This document shows, piece by piece, positions 47,455-56,320 of a DNA stretch of 64,000 bases. The first letter of the stretch is position 1. Each line of letters opens with the position of its first letter. A program made the position numbers and the translations under genes. The stretch comes from Stakelama saccharophila (GTDB lineage Bacteria > Pseudomonadota > Alphaproteobacteria > Sphingomonadales > Sphingomonadaceae): NCBI RefSeq assembly GCF_032229225.1, contig NZ_CP135076.1:2337001-2401000 (forward strand), written 5' to 3'. The notes below the pieces were generated by a model that saw only the letters and a program-made list of their open reading frames with translations, was not told the origin of the DNA and did no database searches.

Positions 47455-48936
47455 CTATCCCGTCGGCTTGAACATCCCGGCGGGCTCCGCATCGGCGTGC
47501 GACCGCTCCTCGCATTCCGCCTCTTCCAGCCGCGGCGCGAGGTGGATCTCCCGCCATTTCCCGAACCGGTAATAGAAAATCGCCATCACCATCGTCGCCG
47601 CCGATCCCAGCGGGAAGCTCCACCACAGGGCGTCCGCGCCCCAACTCGGCAGCAACGCATAGGCGAAGCCGATCCGCACCGGATACAGCGCCACGAACAG
47701 GATCCCGAGCGGCGCCATCACCGCGCCGTTCGCCCGGACGGTCGAAAACAGCACCATCGTCACGCCGAACAGGATGAAGCCCCAGCTCGCGACCAGCGAG
47801 ACATGCTCAGCGATCGGCAATGCCGGGCTGTCGCCGGTCAGGAAGATGCCCAGGACCGGACGGTCGAACAACGTGATCAGCGCCACCATCGCACCCGTCA
47901 GCGCCAGATTGGTGAGCACGCCGGATCGCGTGATGCGGCCCACCCGGTCCCACCGGCCGGCACCGATATTCTGCGCCGCCATCGCACTGACCGCCGCACC
48001 GATGGCGAGTGCGGGCATCTGGATATAGGTCCACACCTGTTGCGTGACGCCGTAAGCGGCGACCGTCTCCACCCCTTCGCGATTGACCAGCCCGACCATG
48101 GTGAGCCCCGCGGTCGACATGACGATCATCTGCGTGCCCATCGGCAGGCCCTTGGTCAGAATCGTGCGGATGAGGGCAGGATCGGGAATCAGATAGCGCC
48201 ATTCGCGGCCGCGCAGGCGTAGCGGCAGATCGCGGGCATAGATGAACCAGACGAGGCCGATGACGGCGACGAAATTGCCGACCAGCGTCGAAGTCGCCGA
48301 CCCCGCGATCCCCATGCGCGGAAACGGCCCGATTCCGGCGATCAGCAGCGGGTTGAGGCCGCTGTCGAACAGAACGCTCAACCCCATGAACCAGAGCGGC
48401 GTCGTCGAATCGCCCGCACCGCGCAGCGCCATCATCACCAGGATCAGCAGCATCATCGCCGGCAGGCCCAGAAAGATCACGCGCAGATAGGTCAGCGCCA
48501 GCGCCATGGCGTCGCCGGGCGTGGCGAGCAGCGTCAGGATCTGCGGCGCGAGGATCCAGCCGAGGATCGCGATCAGCACTGCGCCGCCCATGACCAGCCC
48601 GACCGCGGAGCCGAAAGCGCGCCGTGCCGCATCCTCGTCGTCGCGGCCGAAGGCCTGCCCCACCAGGATCGTCGCCGCCATGCCGAAGCCGAACACGGCG
48701 CCGAACATCAGGAACATGATGATGTTGGCGTTCGACGTCGCCGCCAACGCCGCCTCGCCCAGAAAGCGCCCGACCCAGATCGCATTGATCGATCCGTTCA
48801 GCGACTGGAGGACGTTGGACCCCAGCGTCGGCAGCGCGAACAGGAGCAGCGTCCCGGCGATGGGGCCGGAGATCAGGTCCCGGCGCGCTCCTCCCCTCCC
48901 GCTTGCGGGAGAAGCCGGGGGAGGCCTTGTCGGCAT
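47455..48936 (-). CDS. MATE family efflux transporter
   Basis: A 493-residue inner-membrane antiporter with ~12 helices exporting organic cations or drugs using Na+ or H+. Family features: LPTLGSNVLQSLNGSINAIWVGRFLGE, a duplicated two-bundle layout and GAVFGFGMAATILVGQAFG. The first ~16 residues (MPTRPPPASPASGRGG) do not look native: they are translated from the left arm of a REPIN-like element, and the start codon lies in its loop. Family similarity begins at about residue 19 (DLISGP). Located directly downstream of valS on the same strand. Confidence 0.9.
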   Translation of the reverse strand: MPTRPPPASPASGRGGARRDLISGPIAGTLLLFALPTLGSNVLQSLNGSINAIWVGRFLGEAALAATSNANIIMFLMFGAVFGFGMAATILVGQAFGRDDEDAARRAFGSAVGLVMGGAVLIAILGWILAPQILTLLATPGDAMALALTYLRVIFLGLPAMMLLILVMMALRGAGDSTTPLWFMGLSVLFDSGLNPLLIAGIGPFPRMGIAGSATSTLVGNFVAVIGLVWFIYARDLPLRLRGREWRYLIPDPALIRTILTKGLPMGTQMIVMSTAGLTMVGLVNREGVETVAAYGVTQQVWTYIQMPALAIGAAVSAMAAQNIGAGRWDRVGRITRSGVLTNLALTGAMVALITLFDRPVLGIFLTGDSPALPIAEHVSLVASWGFILFGVTMVLFSTVRANGAVMAPLGILFVALYPVRIGFAYALLPSWGADALWWSFPLGSAATMVMAIFYYRFGKWREIHLAPRLEEAECEERSHADAEPAGMFKPTG

Positions 48937-48988
48937 GTTCGCTCCGGTCACACTCCCTCCCCTAGCCCCCTCCCGCAAGCGGGAGGGA
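48888..48988. repeat. Type-B REPIN-like element covering the MATE start and valS 3' flank
   Basis: Two inverted arms, CTCCCCTCCCGCTTGCGGGA (48888-48924 region) and CCCCCTCCCGCAAGCGGGAG (48953-48988 region), flank a loop containing the MATE ATG. Each arm is itself a palindrome (CTCCCGCTTGCGGGAG). It ends 3 bp from the valS stop codon. The same two-arm arrangement occurs inside valS at 50299. Confidence 0.9.
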
Positions 48989-48991
48989 AGT

Positions 48992-51820
48992 TTAGCTCAG
49001 CCGCGACAGTGCCGCTTGCAAACGCTCCGCCTCGGCCGCCTTGTCGGCGTGATCGGCGCGCGCCTTCTCGACCGCCTCGGGCTTGGCGCGTTCGACGAAC
49101 TTCGGGTTCTGGAGCCGCGCGGCGAGCGAGTCCCGCTCCTTTTCCACCATCGCCACACCCTTTTTCAGGCGCGCGCGTTCCTCGGCGATGTCGACCACCT
49201 CGGCGAGCGGCAGCATATAGGTGACATCGTCCAGCACGAACGTCGCGCAGCCTTCCGCCTGGTGCGTCACGCCCGACCGGTCGAGCCGCTCGTGCGTGCC
49301 GGTGTCGAATACCGTTCCGGACCGCAGGAACTCGACCCAGTCGAGTCGTGCCAGTCTGTTGAGATAGACCGCGTTGGCCTGGATCAGCCCTTCGAGATCG
49401 GTGATGACCGGCCCTGCGCTGCCGCCGGCGACATCCTCTTCGATCCACATGTTGGTGCGCGCACCGGGCGGTACGTTCAGTTCCGCGCGCGTGCGGCGGA
49501 TTTCGGAGACCAGGCGGATCAGCCAGTCGATCTCCTTGCGTGCTTCGGGATAGAGCGCACGCGCATCCGCGATCGGCCACTGCGCCACGATCAGGTCGTG
49601 GTCCCGCTCGCCCAGCGCATGCCACAGCTCTTCGGTGATGAACGGCATGAACGGATGCAGCATCACCAGGATCTGGTCGAACACCCAGCCCGCGACCGTT
49701 CGCGTCTCTTCCGAATCCAGCCCGCGCTCGCCCTGCAGGATCGGCTTGATCAGTTCCAGATACCAGTCGCAGAAGCGGCTCCAGACGAACTGATAGATGG
49801 TGTTCGCCGCCCCGTCGAAGCGCAGGTCGGCAAAGGCCAGGTCGATTTCCTGCACCGTCCGCACCGTTTCGGCGATGATCCAGCGATTGACCGCGAAATT
49901 GGCCTTTGGCGGCTCGACATGCGCGCTGCCACCGATGCCGTTGGCCTGGCAAAAGCGCGCCGCGTTCCACAGCTTGGTGCCGAAGTTGCGATACCCCTCG
50001 ACGCGGCGTTCATCCATCTTGATGTCGCGGCCCTGGCTTTCCATTGCCGCCATGAAGAACCGGAGCGCATCCGCACCGTATTTGTCGATCAGGCCGAGCG
50101 GATCGACGGTGTTGCCCTTGGATTTGGACATCTTCGCACCGTCGGCGGCGCGCACCAGACCGTGCAGGTAGAGCTTTTTGAACGGCACATCGTCCAGGAA
50201 ATGCAGCCCCTGCATCATCATCCGCGCGTCCCAGAAGAACAGGATGTCGAAGCCGGAAATGAGCACGTCACCCGGATAGCGGCGGCGCCATTCGGCGTCT
50301 CCCCTCCCGCTTGCGGGAGGGGTCGGGGGAGGGACTGAGCCGTGGGAGGATGCAAAATCGCCCTCCCCTAACCCCTCCCGCAAGCGGGAGGGGGATTCCT
50401 CCGGCCAGCCCATCGTCGCGAACGGCCACAGCGCCGACGAGAACCAGGTGTCGAGCACGTCCTCGTCCTGCCGGAGCGTCACGCCCTCGCCGGCCTTCGC
50501 CTGCGCGGCTTCCGCATTTTCGGCGACGACGATGCTGCCATCCTCGGCATACCACGCCGGGATTCGGTGCCCCCACCAGAGCTGGCGGCTGATGCACCAG
50601 GGCTGGATGTTCTCCATCCAGTTGAAAAAGGTCTTTTCCCAGCTCTTCGGCACGATCTCGATCCGGCCCGATCGCACCGCCTCGATCGCTGGCTTGGCGA
50701 GCGTTTCGGCATCGACATACCATTGGTCGGTCAGCCAGGGTTCGATAACGGCGCCGGAGCGGTCGCCATAGGGCGTCTGGATGACGCGGTCCTCGACCTG
50801 TTCCAGCAGCCCTTCGGCCTCGATCGCCTGGACCACCTTCTTGCGCGCCTCGAACCGGTCCAGCCCGAGAAATTCCTCAGGGATCAGTCCGTCCGCGGTC
50901 TGCACGACCCTTGCGTCGGCGCCCAGCATGTTGAGCATCTCGGCCGGCTTCAGCCCCGCGCGCTTGCCCACTTCGAAATCGTTGAAATCGTGGCCCGGCG
51001 TGATCTTCACCGCGCCCGATCCGAGTTCCGGATCGGCATGCTCGTCGGCAACGATCGGGATCTCGCGCCCCGTGATCGGCAGGCGCACCGTTTTGCCGAC
51101 CAGCGCAGTGTAGCGCTCATCCTCGGGATGCACGGCGACGGCCATGTCGGCGAGCATCGTCTCCGGCCGGGTGGTCGCGACATGGATGTGCCCGCTGCCG
51201 TCGCTCAGCGGATATTTGAAGTGCCAGAACTGGCCCTGCACCTCGCGCGTCTCGACCTCCAGGTCGCTGATCGCGGTGCCGAGGCCGGGATCCCAGTTCA
51301 CCAGCCGCTTGTCGCGGTAGATCAGCCCATCGTCATAGAGGTCGACGAACACCTTGAGGACGGCCCTGGAAAAGCCCTCGTCCATCGTGAAGCGCTCGTT
51401 CGCCCAATCCATCGAACAACCGAGCCGGCGAAGCTGGCCGGTGATCTGTCCGCCGCTTTCCGCCTTCCACTCCCAGACCTTGCGGACAAAGTCCTCCCGG
51501 CTGAAATCGGTACGTTTCTCGCCGCGCTCGCCGAGCCGGCGCTCGACCACCATCTGCGTGGCGATGCCTGCATGGTCGGTGCCGACCACCCAGCGCGCGT
51601 CCTTGCCCTGCAACCGTGCATGGCGGACGAGGATGTCCTGCAAGCTATTATCGAGCGCGTGGCCGATATGCAGGTTGCCCGTCACGTTGGGCGGCGGATT
51701 GACGATCGTCCAGGGTTCGGCCCCGTCGCGTGCGGGGCGGAACAGGCCATTCTCCTCCCAGTGTCGATACCAGCGGGTTTCGATGTCGGCGGGATCGAAG
51801 GTCTTTGGCAGCTCGCTCAT
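48992..51820 (-). CDS. valS: Valyl-tRNA synthetase with an in-frame repeat-derived insertion
   Basis: A 942-residue class I synthetase charging tRNA-Val. HIGH motif at residues 51-54 (NLHIGHAL), an editing domain with [15 protein letters not shown] near 562 (AKMSKSKGN), an anticodon-binding domain and a C-terminal coiled-coil arm ([20 protein letters not shown]). Residues ~476-507, between GWPEE and the [19 protein letters not shown] block, are 32 extra residues encoded exactly by a 96-bp REPIN-like repeat. They include [10 protein letters not shown] and PPASGRG. The reading frame stays open, so the essential enzyme is presumably functional. Start MSELPKTF. Confidence 0.95.
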   Translation of the reverse strand: MSELPKTFDPADIETRWYRHWEENGLFRPARDGAEPWTIVNPPPNVTGNLHIGHALDNSLQDILVRHARLQGKDARWVVGTDHAGIATQMVVERRLGERGEKRTDFSREDFVRKVWEWKAESGGQITGQLRRLGCSMDWANERFTMDEGFSRAVLKVFVDLYDDGLIYRDKRLVNWDPGLGTAISDLEVETREVQGQFWHFKYPLSDGSGHIHVATTRPETMLADMAVAVHPEDERYTALVGKTVRLPITGREIPIVADEHADPELGSGAVKITPGHDFNDFEVGKRAGLKPAEMLNMLGADARVVQTADGLIPEEFLGLDRFEARKKVVQAIEAEGLLEQVEDRVIQTPYGDRSGAVIEPWLTDQWYVDAETLAKPAIEAVRSGRIEIVPKSWEKTFFNWMENIQPWCISRQLWWGHRIPAWYAEDGSIVVAENAEAAQAKAGEGVTLRQDEDVLDTWFSSALWPFATMGWPEESPSRLREGLGEGDFASSHGSVPPPTPPASGRGDAEWRRRYPGDVLISGFDILFFWDARMMMQGLHFLDDVPFKKLYLHGLVRAADGAKMSKSKGNTVDPLGLIDKYGADALRFFMAAMESQGRDIKMDERRVEGYRNFGTKLWNAARFCQANGIGGSAHVEPPKANFAVNRWIIAETVRTVQEIDLAFADLRFDGAANTIYQFVWSRFCDWYLELIKPILQGERGLDSEETRTVAGWVFDQILVMLHPFMPFITEELWHALGERDHDLIVAQWPIADARALYPEARKEIDWLIRLVSEIRRTRAELNVPPGARTNMWIEEDVAGGSAGPVITDLEGLIQANAVYLNRLARLDWVEFLRSGTVFDTGTHERLDRSGVTHQAEGCATFVLDDVTYMLPLAEVVDIAEERARLKKGVAMVEKERDSLAARLQNPKFVERAKPEAVEKARADHADKAAEAERLQAALSRLS
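50299..50394. repeat. Type-B REPIN-like element inside valS
   Basis: The left arm is CTCCCCTCCCGCTTGCGGGA (50299-50333) and the right arm CCCCTCCCGCAAGCGGGAGG (50361-50394) in inverted orientation, with a 27-base loop. Total 96 bp, a multiple of three. No stop codon in the valS frame. The element shares arms with that at 48888. Confidence 0.95.
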
Positions 51821-51989
51821 GCCCCAGCACTTAGCGGACATGCGCGCCCGTGCAAGCGTCTCGGTCGGGTGACGGCGGTCGGCCCAGTGGAAGAATCTGC
51901 AGCTTCCGCGACAGGTCGGCGCGGCAACAGGATTTGCGCACCAGTTCGAAACGGCAATTATTCCCGATGATTCGCCCGACCGCAGGCGT

Positions 51990-52598
51990 TCACCCGTCCC
52001 GCTCGGTGATCCGGGAAATTTCCTTCGCCACCATCCGCTCGACCATGCTGGGCAGGTTGGCGTCCAGCCAGTCCCGCAGCATCGGTCGCAGCATCTCGCG
52101 CACCATCCCTTCCAGCGTGTCGGAACCGGGCTGGTCCGGCTTCACGATCATGCGCGACAGCGTTTCGAGCTGACCCCGACTCGCAGCCGCCGCATGGGTC
52201 GAAAGAATGGTCTCCGCCCCGGGGCCGGCACCAGGCTCCGGCTGGCCGGTGGACGGACCGGTGCTCGCAGGTTGTTCGCCCGGTTCGTCACCGTCGCGGG
52301 CGGGGTCTTCGGGCGTCCTGGACGTCTGCGGCCCGTCGCTTGAGGGCTCCACGGCTTCGGCCGCGATCTGGTGGCGGACGCGCTCGCGTGTCGTATCCCC
52401 GATCGCCTCGGCAACCGCTTCGCGCAGTTCCAATACCGCGTCGGCCGGATCACGCGGAGCATCGTCACCACGCTCCGCCGACGGCGACCGCGGCCGCCGG
52501 TCGGCGCGTTTGTCGCCGGGTTCGCCCTCTTCGGCGATGATCCGCTTGATGGAGGCGAGAATGTCTTCCATCGACGTGTCGCTACTGATGTCCCCCAT
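51990..52598 (-). CDS. PopZ-family (DUF2497) polar organising protein
   Basis: A 202-residue protein with the PopZ layout: a conserved N-terminal helix ([16 protein letters not shown]), a long acidic/proline-rich disordered linker (about 30-130), and C-terminal oligomerisation helices ([20 protein letters not shown], then [13 protein letters not shown]). PopZ forms a polar scaffold for centromere anchoring in alphaproteobacteria. The ATG at 52598 is preferred to the GTG immediately before it. Gene order pcm-tolC-popZ-valS on one strand is one I recall from sphingomonads. Confidence 0.85.
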   Translation of the reverse strand: MGDISSDTSMEDILASIKRIIAEEGEPGDKRADRRPRSPSAERGDDAPRDPADAVLELREAVAEAIGDTTRERVRHQIAAEAVEPSSDGPQTSRTPEDPARDGDEPGEQPASTGPSTGQPEPGAGPGAETILSTHAAAASRGQLETLSRMIVKPDQPGSDTLEGMVREMLRPMLRDWLDANLPSMVERMVAKEISRITERDG

Positions 52599-52693
52599 CA
52601 CGGCATCCTTGACAGGCCTTTAAACGCCGTCACCTGCGCAAACATGATCGGCGATGTCAACGGCCAATGCCCGCGGGGCATCGCATTCCACCC

Positions 52694-54202
52694 TCAATCG
52701 TCGGCCGGATTCGGCGCCTTCTGCTCGCCGGTTTCCGGGTCGACGGCCAGGGTATCGTCCAGATCGCCCGTGACAGTCGCGGTCTGCGGCTCGGTGTCGG
52801 CGGTGCCGGTGGCGGCGGGTTCGGGCGCAGGGTCATCGTCCCAGTCCCAGAACTTGCCTTCGACCCGTTCGTAATGGACCGTGGGATCATACAGCCCGCC
52901 GGCGTCCAGTTGCAGGTCCTCGGCCTCGGCCTCCCCCATCGCGGCCAGCAGCGCGAAACCGGCGACATAGGCATTGCGCTGCGCCGTCACGAGATCGACC
53001 TGCGCGTTGAGCAGTTCCTGCTCGGCGTTCAGGATGTCGAGGATCGTGCGTGTGCCGACGCTGTTTTCCGCCCGCACCCCTTCCAGCGAAAGCCGGTTGG
53101 CGCGCACGGCCGCTCGCGAGGATTCGATCTGGTACTGCGATGCCTGCCAGGAGGCATAAGCGGAACGCGTCTGCGCGACGACATCGCGTTCGACCGCCGC
53201 CACCTGCTCGATCGCCGAACCTTCGCGAGCCTGCGCCTGGCGCACCTGCGCCGCCGGCCGCCCCCCTTGAAACAGCGGCATGGTGAGGGCAAGGCCGACG
53301 GTGGCCGACGTGCCGCTCTGCCCCACCTGGACGCCGGTGCCGGATCCCAGCGAACCCAGATAATTGTAATAGTCGCCGCCCACCACGACATTCAGTTTCG
53401 GCAGCCGGCCGGCGCGCGCCGATTGCACGTCGAAGGCGCTGGCATCGCGCGAACGCCGCGCAGCGATGAGGCTGGGATTTTCATCCAACGCCACGTTGAC
53501 CGCGACCGCGGGACCGTTCGGCATGTTGGGAAGATCGGGCGGCGGCTGCAGATCGGTCGGCTCCTCCCCGACGACAGCGATATAGTCTTCGCGGCTGGAA
53601 ATCAGCGATGCCTGGGCGCTGCGCAATTGCCCCTGCGCCTGGGCCAGGCGCGCTTCCGACTGGGCGACGTCGGTTCGTGTCAGGTCACCGACCTCGAACC
53701 GGTCCTTGGTCGCCTGCAGGTTCACCTCCAGGGCGTGAACGTTGCGCTGGTTGAGTTGCACGACGGCCTGGTCGCGGATGACGTTCATATACGCGGCCAC
53801 CACATCGGTAAAAAGCTGCGCCTCTGTCCCGCGCAGGTTGGCGCGGCCGGCGAGCACCCGCGTTTCCGCCGCGCGGACGCCGTTTTCCACCGCCCCGCCC
53901 TGATAGATCGGGATGCCGAGGCTTACGCCGCCGGTGGCCTGCCGGCCGGGCGAGGTAAAGGTATTTCCCGGCTGTAGCAGATTTTCCGTATATCCCGCCC
54001 GCGTATCGACGCTCGGCCGGCCATCGGCCTTCGCGATCGGCACGTCCTCGTCCGTCGCGCGCAGGTCCGCGCGGGCGCCTGTTATCGTGGGATTGCTCCG
54101 ATACGCCCGGATCAGCGCCTCGCGCAATGTATCCGCCTGAGCCGGGCCGATCGTCAGGGCGACGGCGGTGGTGCCGAGGATCAGACGGGCCAGGCGTGAC
54201 AT
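52694..54202 (-). CDS. tolC: TolC-family outer-membrane efflux channel
   Basis: A 502-residue outer-membrane protein with signal peptide (LARLILGTTAVALTIGPAQA). Two OEP domains form the trimeric channel: LREALIRAYRSNPTITGARADL begins the first, and DENPSLIAARRSRDASAFDV the second. A typical NSVGTRTILDILNAEQELLNAQ motif is near 390. The C-terminal ~70 residues are acidic and Pro/Thr-rich, probably disordered in the periplasm. Works with type I secretion or RND pumps; none is in the window. Follows pcm by 17 bp. Confidence 0.93.
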   Translation of the reverse strand: MSRLARLILGTTAVALTIGPAQADTLREALIRAYRSNPTITGARADLRATDEDVPIAKADGRPSVDTRAGYTENLLQPGNTFTSPGRQATGGVSLGIPIYQGGAVENGVRAAETRVLAGRANLRGTEAQLFTDVVAAYMNVIRDQAVVQLNQRNVHALEVNLQATKDRFEVGDLTRTDVAQSEARLAQAQGQLRSAQASLISSREDYIAVVGEEPTDLQPPPDLPNMPNGPAVAVNVALDENPSLIAARRSRDASAFDVQSARAGRLPKLNVVVGGDYYNYLGSLGSGTGVQVGQSGTSATVGLALTMPLFQGGRPAAQVRQAQAREGSAIEQVAAVERDVVAQTRSAYASWQASQYQIESSRAAVRANRLSLEGVRAENSVGTRTILDILNAEQELLNAQVDLVTAQRNAYVAGFALLAAMGEAEAEDLQLDAGGLYDPTVHYERVEGKFWDWDDDPAPEPAATGTADTEPQTATVTGDLDDTLAVDPETGEQKAPNPADD

Positions 54203-54219
54203 GCAACTCCTCTCGAGCG

Positions 54220-54885
54220 TCAAAAGGTAAAGCGTTTGGGTCGATCGAAGCCGGGAAGGATCGCGCAATCGGCATCGGCGAAGTCGAACAGCCCGAATCC
54301 GCCCTGCGTGCGCTCCCCGACCGCCAAGCGCGTAACGCCGCGATCGACGATGCCGGTCGCGATATGGGCGCCTACACGCGCTTGGGCGACGATTTCGGCG
54401 GGCAGGTCCTCGACCGCGCCGTCGACGATGATCGCGTCATAAGGCTGGCCGACGGCCCAACCGGCGCAAAGCGGGCCCTCGACCACCTCGACATTCTTGA
54501 CATCGGCCAGGGCCTCGCGCGCCAGGCCGACGAGATCGGGATCGACCTCCAGCGCCGTCACCGATTTCGCGAGCAGCGCGATCACCGCCGCCGTATAGCC
54601 ACCGGCCGCACCGATCAGCAGCACCGAATCGTCGCGGCCGATCCGTGCCTCGGTCAGCAGCCTTCCGGTCGCCATCGGCAGATTCTGGTGCCGGCCGCGA
54701 CCCAGCGGCAGCAGCGTATCGCGATAGGCGATCTCGCGAACACCGTCGGGCAGATACCGTTCCCGCGGCACCACGGCCATTGCCTGCACCACGCGCGCAT
54801 CGTCGACCGCATTGGTGCGAAGCTGGCTCGCCACCATCGCGCGGCGCATCTTTTCGAAACGGGAAAGATCGGCTTGGTTGTTCAT
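54220..54885 (-). CDS. pcm: Protein-L-isoaspartate O-methyltransferase family
   Basis: A 221-residue SAM-dependent methyltransferase of the PCMT family, which initiates repair of isoaspartyl residues. Visible: MVASQLRTNAV, VPRERYLPDG, QNLPMATGRLLTEARI, and the SAM motif I VLLIGAAGGYTAAVIALLA. Some alphaproteobacterial members lack confirmed repair activity, so substrate is assumed. Start at the ATG of MNNQADLSRF. First of the pcm-tolC pair. Confidence 0.85.
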   Translation of the reverse strand: MNNQADLSRFEKMRRAMVASQLRTNAVDDARVVQAMAVVPRERYLPDGVREIAYRDTLLPLGRGRHQNLPMATGRLLTEARIGRDDSVLLIGAAGGYTAAVIALLAKSVTALEVDPDLVGLAREALADVKNVEVVEGPLCAGWAVGQPYDAIIVDGAVEDLPAEIVAQARVGAHIATGIVDRGVTRLAVGERTQGGFGLFDFADADCAILPGFDRPKRFTF

Positions 54886-55062
54886 CACATCACCCTGTTC
54901 GCACAACTGTGTTAGCCATGCAATACACATTTATGGATGCTGGGCTTCTATCGCGATGCGCGCGTCTAGCCAAGCGATCAGGACGACAAAGCGGCGTCGC
55001 ACCGCGCGGTGCAACTCGGTGGTTGACAGACGCGCCGGCTGCTGCGCATGACGCGGCGCCTC

Positions 55063-55136
55063 GGCCCGATGGCGGAGTGGTTACGCAGAGGACTGCAAAT
55101 CCTTGCACGCCGGTTCGATTCCGGCTCGGGCCTCCA
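55063..55136 (+). tRNA. tRNA-Cys (anticodon GCA)
   Basis: A 74-nt cloverleaf with acceptor GGCCCGA/TCGGGCC, anticodon loop CTGCAAA, T-arm GGTTCGATTCC and encoded CCA. Confidence 0.97.
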
Positions 55137-55360
55137 TTCTCCGAACATGCACGACTGTAGCGCCCATGCCCGCGGAAAATGATGCTGGTCGACCGATGCC
55201 GCGCCTCGGCACGTCAGCAAGAGTGCCCGACCGGGAAGCCGCGACCCTGTCTGCCGCTGCCGTTATACCCAATATCGGGTTGATTGGTGCTTGAATACGG
55301 AATCGGAACCTTCTCTACGTCAAGATATTATATGCTTGATGGCATAATTTGGAATGGGTG

Positions 55361-55711
55361 ATGCGCGAACCTCAGGTGCATACGATTGCCAGGCTGTTCG
55401 TGGAAGCAAGTGACGGCGACGCCGGAAACCACGACGGTGGCGAGGAAATCGCCGCCGGGCCGTTCATCATCATCGCCCGCGCCCTGAAAACCATGGCGGC
55501 AAGGACCGATCGCACATTGTGGATCGAATGCGAGGGGCACCGCGTATCGGCCGAGGATGCGATCGCCGCGGTGAACGAATGGTTCGGAACCCGCAGGGCC
55601 GACGCTGCGATGGCCCTGCCCGCCCACGCCTCCGCCGGACTCGCGCGATTTCGCGCCATGCGCGAACGCCGATCCGACGCCGCACCAAGCGGCCTGACGC
55701 CGGCAGCCTGA
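55361..55711 (+). CDS. Small protein of unknown function
   Basis: A 116-residue frame (MREPQVHTIARLFVEASDGD...). No signal peptide or domain recognised. The middle GPFIIIARALKTMAAR and HRVSAEDAIAAVNEWFG are helix-like and codon usage resembles neighbours, so it is probably a real gene. It follows tRNA-Cys in a region of short genes and repeats. A possible TTG start lies 12 bases upstream. About 220 bp between tRNA-Cys and this gene hold nothing I recognise. Confidence 0.5.
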   Translation: MREPQVHTIARLFVEASDGDAGNHDGGEEIAAGPFIIIARALKTMAARTDRTLWIECEGHRVSAEDAIAAVNEWFGTRRADAAMALPAHASAGLARFRAMRERRSDAAPSGLTPAA

Positions 55712-55780
55712 GCAGGCCGCGACCATTCGCGGCTGGGCAGGCTGCTCGACCGCTGACCCGGTTATTACCATGACCTCACC

Positions 55781-55874
55781 CGCTTGCCCCGAGCTTGTCG
55801 AAGGGCCGCTTTCTCATTCTGGTCGCGTCGTTCGCGGAAAAAAGACCGGGCTTCGACAGACTCGGCCCGGCCGG
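55781..55874. repeat. Type-A inverted repeat, copy 5
   Basis: The left arm CCCCGAGCTTGTCGAAGGGC and the right arm GGGCTTCGACAGACTCGGCC pair through most of their length. It lies in the intergenic region between two small unknown genes. Confidence 0.85.
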
Positions 55875-55984
55875 ACGGTGTTTCAGCGCGGTCGACCGCT
55901 CGCCGCACACAATGGGGAACGCCTCCCCACCCGGGACGTTCGTTTGACGGTGGACAATCGGAACCGATCAGGAGCGTACTTTCC

Positions 55985-56278
55985 ATGACCGACATCGCCG
56001 TCACCCAGCCCGTCGAGCGCATTGCCCGCATTATCTGCGCGCAGGATTTCAGCGAAAAGTGCGAAAAGGTCGGCTCCGGCCGCGGCGCTGCGATGTCGGC
56101 GGCGGTCAGTGCGCATTGCGACCGATCGTGGCAGGACGAGATCGCCCGCGCCGCCGAAATCCTGCGGACCATCCGCGAACCGACCGAAGCCATGGCCAGG
56201 GCGGGCGACGCCACCGATGGCAGCGCCGCCGACAAATGGAACGCGATGGTGCGCGTCGCACTCGGCGAAGCCGATTGA
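55985..56278 (+). CDS. Small conserved-looking protein of unknown function
   Basis: A 97-residue protein (MTDIAVTQPVERIARIICAQ...). Two Cys in the first half (IICAQDFSEKCEKV) and one in AHCDRSW; the rest is helical, ending in MVRVALGEAD. No domain recognised. Good coding periodicity and a short distance (42 bp) to the cysS start suggest co-transcription. A longer upstream frame reads through the inverted repeat and is rejected. Confidence 0.6.
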   Translation: MTDIAVTQPVERIARIICAQDFSEKCEKVGSGRGAAMSAAVSAHCDRSWQDEIARAAEILRTIREPTEAMARAGDATDGSAADKWNAMVRVALGEAD

Positions 56279-56320
56279 GCACGTTGCGCCCGGCGCATGG
56301 CACAGGCTAAGGCGCGCGCC

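Noticed and set aside
48506..50338. A 610-codon frame on the plus strand opposite MATE and valS
   Set aside because: It is antisense to two strongly supported genes, is rich in Arg/His as expected from reading high-GC codons backwards, and has no domain-like segments.
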